From Bacteroidales bacterium UBA4179 (lineage in GTDB: Bacteria > Bacteroidota > Bacteroidia > Bacteroidales > Dysgonomonadaceae): 13,176 bases of DNA. The position numbers and the translations under genes are program-made. Below are positions 6,712-13,176 of this stretch, one piece after another. The stretch spans positions 1 through 13,176 of the forward strand of contig DFUT01000017.1 in NCBI GenBank assembly GCA_002381125.1, read 5' to 3'. The notes under the pieces were generated by a model. It did no database searches and was not told where the DNA came from. It saw only the letters and a program-made list of their open reading frames with translations. The stretch's first letter is position 1. The number at the start of each line of letters is the position of its first letter.

Positions 6712-9700
6712 ATGTCTTCCGATTTAACTTTTATAACCAATGAAGAAAACCGAACCCTTTGTGATCGATTTAATCAATTGATCAAAGATTCGCGATATTT
6801 TGATGTCCTCGTGGGTTACTTTTATACAAGCGGTTTTCATGCCCTTTATCCGGCCCTTGAAGCTACAGAAAAAATACGAATCTTAATCGGCATAGGAACC
6901 GGGCAAGATGTTGTGGATTTGATCGGACGTTCAAAAGAAAGTGCGAAAACGAAACAACATTTTTCCCACGCCGAAGTAAAAAAACAGTTTGAAAAAGAGG
7001 TCGCAGCCGAGATGGAACACGCTGATGACAATCTTCGGGTAGAAGAAGGCATTGAACGATTTATAAGTTGGCTGAAAAGCGGTAAACTCGAAATCCGTGC
7101 TTATCCTTCGCAAAACATTCACGCCAAGCTCTATATCATGACGTTTAAAGAAGGCGATCGCGATTTCGGACGCGTCATAACCGGCTCAAGTAATTTCACG
7201 CAAAGCGGACTTTCGGACAATCTGGAGTTTAATGTCGAACTCAAAAATCGAAGCGATTATGAATTTGCCGCCACAAAATTTGAAGCGTTGTGGAGAAATT
7301 CCGTCGATGTCAGCGAAAAATATATACAGTTCGTAAAAACCCATACCTGGTTTAATCCGAATATAACACCTTATGAGCTTTACCTTAAGTTTTTGTACGA
7401 ATATTTCAAAGACGAATTGAGTTTGACGGACGAAATATTCATCAACTACTTGCCTCAGGGCTTTAAAAAATACGATTATCAACAACAAGCCGTCCTCAAT
7501 GCAAAAAAAATAGTCGAAGAATATGGAGGTGTATTTATCTCCGATGTGGTTGGATTGGGAAAAACCTATATTGCAACCATGTTGGCCGGGCAACTCAATG
7601 GCCGAACACTGGTTATTGCACCTCCTGCTTTGTTGGATAAAAACAACCCGGGTTCGTGGCCCAACGTATTTTTAGACTTTCATATTCCTGCCGATTGCGA
7701 ATCGGTCGGAAAATTGGATTCGTTGTTGAAGCGCGGTGTCGAAAAATACACCAATGTCATCATTGACGAATCTCACAGGTTTAGAAGCGAATCCACCATC
7801 GGATACGATCTTTTGGCTCAAATATGTCGCGGAAAACGCGTTATCCTCATCAGTGCAACACCTTACAACAATTCGCCGATGGATATATTGAGCCAAATAA
7901 AACTTTTTCAAAATCCGCGCATGAGCACCATCCCCAACCTCCCCGATTTGGAAGGATTTTTCAAAGAACGCGAAAATCGGTTGAAAAAGATAGACAAACA
8001 AAAGAATTATAACGAATACCTTCGAGTGGCAAAAGAGAATGCCCGGGAAATACGCGATAGGGTATTGAAATACTTAATGGTACGCCGAACACGAACCGAA
8101 ATCGAAAAGTATTTTCCCGAAGATATGGAAAAACAAGGATTGAAATTTCCCGAAATACAAAATCCGATTCCCTTGTATTATGAATTAAACGATGAAGAAG
8201 ACAACATCTTCAACGAAACCATCCAACTCATTACGCAGCAATTCAAATACGCTCGTTACACACCTCTTTTGTATTATAAGGACAAAATCTCTCAGAGAGA
8301 ACGATTGTCTCAGAAAAACATGGGAGGTTTTATGAAAGTGCTTTTGGTTAAAAGGCTCGAAAGCAGCTTTCATGCTTTTCGACGTACCATCGACCGTTTC
8401 ATTCATTCCTATGAGATGTTTATCAAAACATTTGACGAAGGAAGTGTTTATGTGAGTAAAAAATATACACAAAAAATATTCGAATTGTTGGAAAACGACG
8501 ACGATGAGGCTATTCAGTTGTTGATAGATGAAAATAAAGCGTTAAGATACGATAGTTCGTATTTTAACGATCGGTTCAGAGACGATTTGCAAAACGATCT
8601 CGATATTTTAAAAAAAATACAGCAACTTTGGCAAAAAGTGAAGCGCGACCCAAAGCTCGAAAAATTGCAGTACGAACTGTCAAACAACGCCATATTGAAA
8701 AACAAAAAAATCATTCTATTTACCGAATCGAGAGAAACGGCAGAATATCTGGCATCGAATATCGAAGACGAGGTTATCTGTTATCATGGGAGTTCCGGCG
8801 AAAATATCCGCGATATCATTATCGACAACTTCGATGCCAAGGTTAAAAAGCCCAAAGACGATTATCGCATTTTAATTACAACCGAAGTGCTTTCCGAAGG
8901 AGTGAACCTGCACCGTTCCAATATTGTCATCAATTACGACATCCCCTGGAATCCTACCCGCATGATGCAGCGTGTTGGGCGTATCAATCGTGTGGACACC
9001 CCTTTCGACAAAATATACACATTCAATTTTTTCCCCACGGTTCAAGCGGAAGATCAAATCAAATTGAGAAAAACGGCAGAAGCCAAAATCAATGCTTTTT
9101 TGACTCTGCTGGGAGGCGATGCGGCTTTGCTCACCGAAGGCGAACCGGTAACTTCGCACGAACTTTTCAATAGGCTGATTTCGAAAGAAACACTAACGGG
9201 CGAAGACGATATGGAAGAAAGCGAGTTGAAATACCTGAACATCATAAAAAATATACGGAATAAGGAACCCGGTCTTTTCGAGAAAATCAAACGCCTCCCC
9301 AAAAAAGCCCGTTCTTCTAAAAACATTACTTTAGAATCACTTCCGGGCGATAGCCTGTTGACCTATTTTCGATGGGGTAAACTTCAGAAGTTCTTCCTTT
9401 CCAAGAAAGGAGGAGAAGCAAAAGAAGTAGATTTTATCACAGCAGCCGGATATTTCGACTGTAATGCCGATGAACCGAAGCAACCATTAAAAAAAGACTT
9501 TTATCAATTGCTCGATCAAAACAAGAAAGCTTTTGAAGAAACAACGCTCATCGAAGAAAACACATCGGGAAATAGAAGAGGGAGAGATACCGGCAAAGAA
9601 GTATCGAAAATACTGAAAGCCGTTTTACAAAACGGAAAACAACTGACCGACGAACAGGAAGATGGGTTGAGAAAAGTCATTTCAAGGTTCGAGGATGGCA

Positions 9701-9909
9701 CCATTCCCAAGAAAACGACAAAAGAGACCCTCGAAGCCCTGAAAGAATTAAATGTCGATATCCAAAATCCTTTCAAAGTACTTGCCGTGCTCGGAAAAAC
9801 CATTTCCCCAAAGCTTCTTGAAAGCCATTATGTCGAATACACGAAAAGATACGCAGAAAAAAGAGAAGTTATCTTGTCACTTTATTTAACGAATAACGAT
9901 TATGACTAA
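6712..9909 (+). CDS. PLD-domain / SNF2-like helicase fusion protein
   Basis: A 1065-residue cytoplasmic protein. Residues 1-200 form a phospholipase-D-type nuclease domain with HAKLY (H137, K139) and GSSNFTQSG (158-166); the usual HKD aspartate is replaced by T144. From about 250 comes an SNF2-like superfamily 2 motor: motif I DVVGLGKT (K284), the DEAD-type box DESH (352-355), motif III SATPYNN (381-387), the C-terminal lobe from about 660 (KKIILFTESRETAEYL), TTEVLSEGVNL (723-733) and the arginine-finger motif QRVGRINR (753-760). Residues 780-1065 are charged and match nothing I know. The PLD-SNF2 fusion is a recognised architecture of uncharacterised HKD nucleases. The gene overlaps the downstream methyltransferase by 8 bp, so the two are likely co-translated and act together in DNA restriction or phage defence. 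It is not a type I HsdR, as no PD-(D/E)XK domain is seen. Confidence 0.92.
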   Translation: MSSDLTFITNEENRTLCDRFNQLIKDSRYFDVLVGYFYTSGFHALYPALEATEKIRILIGIGTGQDVVDLIGRSKESAKTKQHFSHAEVKKQFEKEVAAEMEHADDNLRVEEGIERFISWLKSGKLEIRAYPSQNIHAKLYIMTFKEGDRDFGRVITGSSNFTQSGLSDNLEFNVELKNRSDYEFAATKFEALWRNSVDVSEKYIQFVKTHTWFNPNITPYELYLKFLYEYFKDELSLTDEIFINYLPQGFKKYDYQQQAVLNAKKIVEEYGGVFISDVVGLGKTYIATMLAGQLNGRTLVIAPPALLDKNNPGSWPNVFLDFHIPADCESVGKLDSLLKRGVEKYTNVIIDESHRFRSESTIGYDLLAQICRGKRVILISATPYNNSPMDILSQIKLFQNPRMSTIPNLPDLEGFFKERENRLKKIDKQKNYNEYLRVAKENAREIRDRVLKYLMVRRTRTEIEKYFPEDMEKQGLKFPEIQNPIPLYYELNDEEDNIFNETIQLITQQFKYARYTPLLYYKDKISQRERLSQKNMGGFMKVLLVKRLESSFHAFRRTIDRFIHSYEMFIKTFDEGSVYVSKKYTQKIFELLENDDDEAIQLLIDENKALRYDSSYFNDRFRDDLQNDLDILKKIQQLWQKVKRDPKLEKLQYELSNNAILKNKKIILFTESRETAEYLASNIEDEVICYHGSSGENIRDIIIDNFDAKVKKPKDDYRILITTEVLSEGVNLHRSNIVINYDIPWNPTRMMQRVGRINRVDTPFDKIYTFNFFPTVQAEDQIKLRKTAEAKINAFLTLLGGDAALLTEGEPVTSHELFNRLISKETLTGEDDMEESELKYLNIIKNIRNKEPGLFEKIKRLPKKARSSKNITLESLPGDSLLTYFRWGKLQKFFLSKKGGEAKEVDFITAAGYFDCNADEPKQPLKKDFYQLLDQNKKAFEETTLIEENTSGNRRGRDTGKEVSKILKAVLQNGKQLTDEQEDGLRKVISRFEDGTIPKKTTKETLEALKELNVDIQNPFKVLAVLGKTISPKLLESHYVEYTKRYAEKREVILSLYLTNNDYD

Positions 9910-12900
9910 CGAACAAGCAACAAATCTCATCAAAGAAACATTTGAATCGTCCTTCGATGAGGACAAATTCATTCGCTTTATAAAAAATCTGCTCAAACAT
10001 TACGATGATACGCCACCGGCATTGTTTTCCTATTCGGGTAATTTCATTTGCGAACCTTTCAGGCCCTATATTTCCGGTTACAGCCGCATAGGGAAATATA
10101 CCGACGGCACCCATTCAATCGATATTTTGATTGTCAGATTGAAAAAAACGACCTCGTTGGAGCGGGCACGAACCATGCAACGAAATTTTGTTTCGTGGTA
10201 CCTGAACGGCGGTAGAGGCGGTCGACAAAAAGACGCCGCACTGGTTGCTTTTGTTTCGCCCGATGATGAAGATTGGCGCTTTTCGTTGGTGAAGATGGAA
10301 TACACATTTGAGATAACCGAAGAAAAAGTTAAAGTGAAAGAAAAGATCACACCGGCACGACGGTGGTCGTTCCTTGTCGGGAAAAACGAAAAAAGCCATA
10401 CCGCTCAAAGCCGCTTTGTGAAGCTGCTTGTCGACGATTCGAACGAGCCGACGCTGGAACAATTGGAAGAAGCGTTCAATATCGAACCGGTAACCAAAGA
10501 ATTTTTCTTCAAATACCGCGAACTTTTTATTCGCACCAAAAACGAACTGGATAAAATAGTTGAAGCGCGTCCTCTCGTAAAAGCCGATTTTGAAGCCAAA
10601 GGAATCGATACGGTAAATTTTGCAAAAAAACTGCTGGGGCAGATCGTTTTTCTTTATTTTTTGCAGAAAAAAGGATGGTTTGGCGTACCACGCGACGAAG
10701 ATTGGGGAAACGGCTCCAAACATTTTCTACGCGAACTGTTCGAAAAAAAGTATTGCAACTACACCAATTTTTTCGACGAAATACTCGAACCGCTTTTCTA
10801 CGAAGCGCTGCGCATCGATCGTCATGACAATGACGACTACTACAGCCGTTTCAACTGCAAGATCCCTTTCCTCAACGGCGGACTTTTCGACCCCATCAAC
10901 AACTACAATTGGGTATATACCGATATTCCCATTCCCAACGAACTTTTTTCGAATACCAACCCAACCAAAGAAGGCGATATTGGCAACGGAATTCTCGATA
11001 TTTTCGACCGCTACAACTTTACGGTTTGCGAAGACGAACCGCTGGAAAAGGAAGTGGCCATTGATCCGGAACTGTTGGGGAAAACTTACGAAAAATTCAA
11101 TGCCATTCGTCCCGACAATTTCGACGAATACATAAAGAGCATTGGCACCGGGAAAGAAAATAAATTCAACAAGAAATATGGAGTATACTATACTCCACCC
11201 GAAATTGTGCATTTCATGTGCCGCCAAAGCCTGATCGAATATTTATGGAACCGAGCAACAACCGAAAAATTAAATTGCCCAATTACAAAAAAAGATATCG
11301 AAGATTTGATTGAGTTGGGAGAACTCATTACCGAATATGAAGCCACGGCACTCATAAAAAAGGAAAACATGGAAAACGGAAAACAAAAATCGACCGACTA
11401 TACCATGCTGTTGTCCGAAAGCATCCGACAACAGGCCGAAACCATAGATGGTTGGCTGGCCGATATTGCCGTATGCGATCCTGCCGTAGGTTCAGGCGCT
11501 TTCCCGGTTGGAATGATGTCCGAAATAGTACGTGCGCGCCACACCCTTTCCCTTTATATAAAGAATGGCGATAGAACTTCGTACACATTAAAACGCTCGT
11601 GTATCGAAAATTCGCTTTACGGTGTAGATATCGATGCGGGAGCCTGCGAAATAGCCAAGCTACGGCTTTGGCTTTCAATGGTGGTGGAAGAAGACGACAT
11701 AAAGTCCATAAAACCCCTCCCCAACCTCGACTACAAGATTGTGTGCGGAGACTCGTTGATGAAAGTGGAAAAAGAATTATTCAATAATGAGTTATTTCAT
11801 GAGCTCGAAGAACTGAAACCGATATACTTTGGCGAAACCAACTATACAAAAAAACAGGACTACAAAAGACAAATGGATGAACTCATCAGCCAAATTACCA
11901 GCGGAAATACCCAATTTGATTTTGAAGTCTATTTTTCGGAAGTTTTTCACCGCAAAAAAGGTTTTGACGTGGTTATCGGCAACCCGCCGTATATCCAGCT
12001 TCAAAAAACCTTTGACGACAAAAGAAAATATGCCGATCTCTATAAACAGTTGAATTACGAAACATTTGAGCGTACAGGCGATATCTATTGTCTGTTTTAC
12101 GAAAAAGGGATAACGCTGTTGAACGAGGGCGGTCATTTGGCTTTCATCACTTCCAACAAATGGATGCGTGCCGCATACGGAAAAAAACTCAGAAATTATT
12201 TTCTTAAAAATAATCCAAAAATACTTATCGATTTAGGTCCGGGCGTATTCGAAAATGCAACAGTGGACACCAATATTCTCATTATTCAAAAAGCGAAAAA
12301 CCAACACCGGCTGCAAGCTGTAGCCATAACAGAAAACAAAAAAAATCATATCGATTTGGCAGCCATATTGAAACGCAACGGCGTAGTGCTTAAACACCTT
12401 ACACAAGATACATGGTTTATTGGAAGCGATGCCGAGCAGCGATTGAAAGAAAAAATAGAACGCATGGGAAAACCGTTAAAAGATTGGAATGTAAAAATTT
12501 ATCGTGGAATATTAACCGGTCTCAACAAGGCTTTTATCATCGACAGCACCAAACGGCAGGAAATATTGAACAACTGCCTCGACGAAGACGAACGACACCG
12601 CACCAAAGCCATCATCAAACCCATTCTCCACGGCCGGGACATTAAAAGATATTATTATGAGTGGGCCGGACTGTGGGTGATAGTTATCCCTGCAGGCTGG
12701 ACAAATGAAAACAGAAATAAAGAAAATGCCGAAAATTTTATAAATAACCAATTTCCGGCATTGATGAGCCATTTAAAGCAATTTGAAACAAAAGCCAAAA
12801 AACGGAACGATCAGGGCGATTATTGGTGGGAATTGCGCGCTTGTGCCTACTACCCCGAGTTTGAGAAAGAGAAGGTGGGCTTTAAAGCGGTTGGAAAAAA

Positions 12901-13176
12901 CTTGGCTTTTTCAATTATTCCTTCAGGTGTAATGATAACTGCACCTGCCTCATTTATGACATCAGCACATAATAAATATATTTTGGGATTTTTATGTTCA
13001 AATTTTACATTTTATTTCATTTTAAAAAATGCAGATAAAACAGGAGCTGGAGATGTGATGTTAAATGTTCAATCTTTTGAAAAAATACCCATTCCGCCAA
13101 TTTCAGCATCTAACCAACATATTGTTATACAAATCGAATCACTTGTGGATAAAATCATTGCAGCGAAAAAGGAAAA
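9902..13176 (+). CDS. Eco57I/PglX-class adenine DNA methyltransferase, right end cut off
   Basis: The frame is open from ATG 9902 to the window end: 1091 complete codons, with probably only a few dozen missing. It encodes an N6-adenine DNA methyltransferase of the Eco57I/COG1002 class. The SAM-binding motif DPAVGSGAF is at 526-534, SLYGVDIDAGA at 571-581 and the catalytic NPPY at 694-697. Upstream are family blocks FLYFLQKKGW (250-259), FLNGGLFD (323-330), AIDPELLGK (386-394) and YYTPPEIVHFMC (429-440). A TaqI-like target-recognition region lies at about 860-1080 (IYRGILTGLNKAF, KPILHGRDIKRY), followed by FEKIPIPPIS. The N-terminal ~200 residues (SIDILIVRLKK, SLERARTMQRNF) carry no clear nuclease site. 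Methylation and sequence recognition are thus in one chain. The start overlaps the helicase stop (ATGACTAA). Codon use turns A/T-rich from about 12900. Confidence 0.93.
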   Translation, partial: MTNEQATNLIKETFESSFDEDKFIRFIKNLLKHYDDTPPALFSYSGNFICEPFRPYISGYSRIGKYTDGTHSIDILIVRLKKTTSLERARTMQRNFVSWYLNGGRGGRQKDAALVAFVSPDDEDWRFSLVKMEYTFEITEEKVKVKEKITPARRWSFLVGKNEKSHTAQSRFVKLLVDDSNEPTLEQLEEAFNIEPVTKEFFFKYRELFIRTKNELDKIVEARPLVKADFEAKGIDTVNFAKKLLGQIVFLYFLQKKGWFGVPRDEDWGNGSKHFLRELFEKKYCNYTNFFDEILEPLFYEALRIDRHDNDDYYSRFNCKIPFLNGGLFDPINNYNWVYTDIPIPNELFSNTNPTKEGDIGNGILDIFDRYNFTVCEDEPLEKEVAIDPELLGKTYEKFNAIRPDNFDEYIKSIGTGKENKFNKKYGVYYTPPEIVHFMCRQSLIEYLWNRATTEKLNCPITKKDIEDLIELGELITEYEATALIKKENMENGKQKSTDYTMLLSESIRQQAETIDGWLADIAVCDPAVGSGAFPVGMMSEIVRARHTLSLYIKNGDRTSYTLKRSCIENSLYGVDIDAGACEIAKLRLWLSMVVEEDDIKSIKPLPNLDYKIVCGDSLMKVEKELFNNELFHELEELKPIYFGETNYTKKQDYKRQMDELISQITSGNTQFDFEVYFSEVFHRKKGFDVVIGNPPYIQLQKTFDDKRKYADLYKQLNYETFERTGDIYCLFYEKGITLLNEGGHLAFITSNKWMRAAYGKKLRNYFLKNNPKILIDLGPGVFENATVDTNILIIQKAKNQHRLQAVAITENKKNHIDLAAILKRNGVVLKHLTQDTWFIGSDAEQRLKEKIERMGKPLKDWNVKIYRGILTGLNKAFIIDSTKRQEILNNCLDEDERHRTKAIIKPILHGRDIKRYYYEWAGLWVIVIPAGWTNENRNKENAENFINNQFPALMSHLKQFETKAKKRNDQGDYWWELRACAYYPEFEKEKVGFKAVGKNLAFSIIPSGVMITAPASFMTSAHNKYILGFLCSNFTFYFILKNADKTGAGDVMLNVQSFEKIPIPPISASNQHIVIQIESLVDKIIAAKKE

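Noticed and set aside
6712..9909. The helicase as a type I restriction HsdR or as DISARM DrmD
   Set aside because: No PD-(D/E)XK domain and no HsdS/HsdM partners are seen; the DISARM SNF2 protein is separate from the PLD protein, whereas here they are fused, and drmA/drmB are not in the window.

Overview
The window comes from a bacterium of the order Bacteroidales (phylum Bacteroidota). Three things point there: the 5' part of a 16S rRNA gene with Bacteroidales-like signatures, promoters of the Bacteroidota type (TTTG about 20 nt from TAnnTTTG), and start codons that mostly follow A/T-rich stretches without a Shine-Dalgarno sequence. Genus cannot be fixed by eye.

Left part (1-2680, all on the minus strand) is core genome. 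It reads rpsU (ribosomal protein bS21), then a Xer-type tyrosine recombinase, then hpf (ribosome hibernation factor), apparently as one transcription unit. Next come an A/T-rich stretch with a strong rRNA promoter, a roughly 310-nt rRNA leader, and the first ~650 nt of 16S rRNA, which leaves the window at its left edge. The spacer upstream of rpsU (2681-3091) holds a compact 56-nt dyad cluster (2765-2820) that can fold into a closed multi-branched RNA.

Middle part (3092-6193): an MFS drug-efflux-type transporter on the plus strand has lost about 120 central codons and is frameshifted at the junction, so it is a pseudogene in two pieces. Facing it on the minus strand is a 689-residue exported protein with a C-terminal TlpA/thioredoxin domain (WCGPC).

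Right part (6434-13176, plus strand): a small ORF built on three 14-residue repeats is followed by two large genes whose reading frames overlap by 8 bp. The first encodes a 1065-residue fusion of a phospholipase-D-type nuclease domain with an SNF2-like helicase/translocase. The second encodes an Eco57I/PglX-class adenine-specific DNA methyltransferase of at least 1091 residues, cut by the right edge. No specificity subunit and no classical PD-(D/E)XK nuclease are visible, so the PLD domain is the best candidate effector. The pair looks like a DNA-modification-based anti-phage module. By gene content it sits near DISARM, BREX and the helicase-methylase-ATPase (Hma) class, but it cannot be typed because the downstream genes are missing. 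It is the most interesting part of the window.
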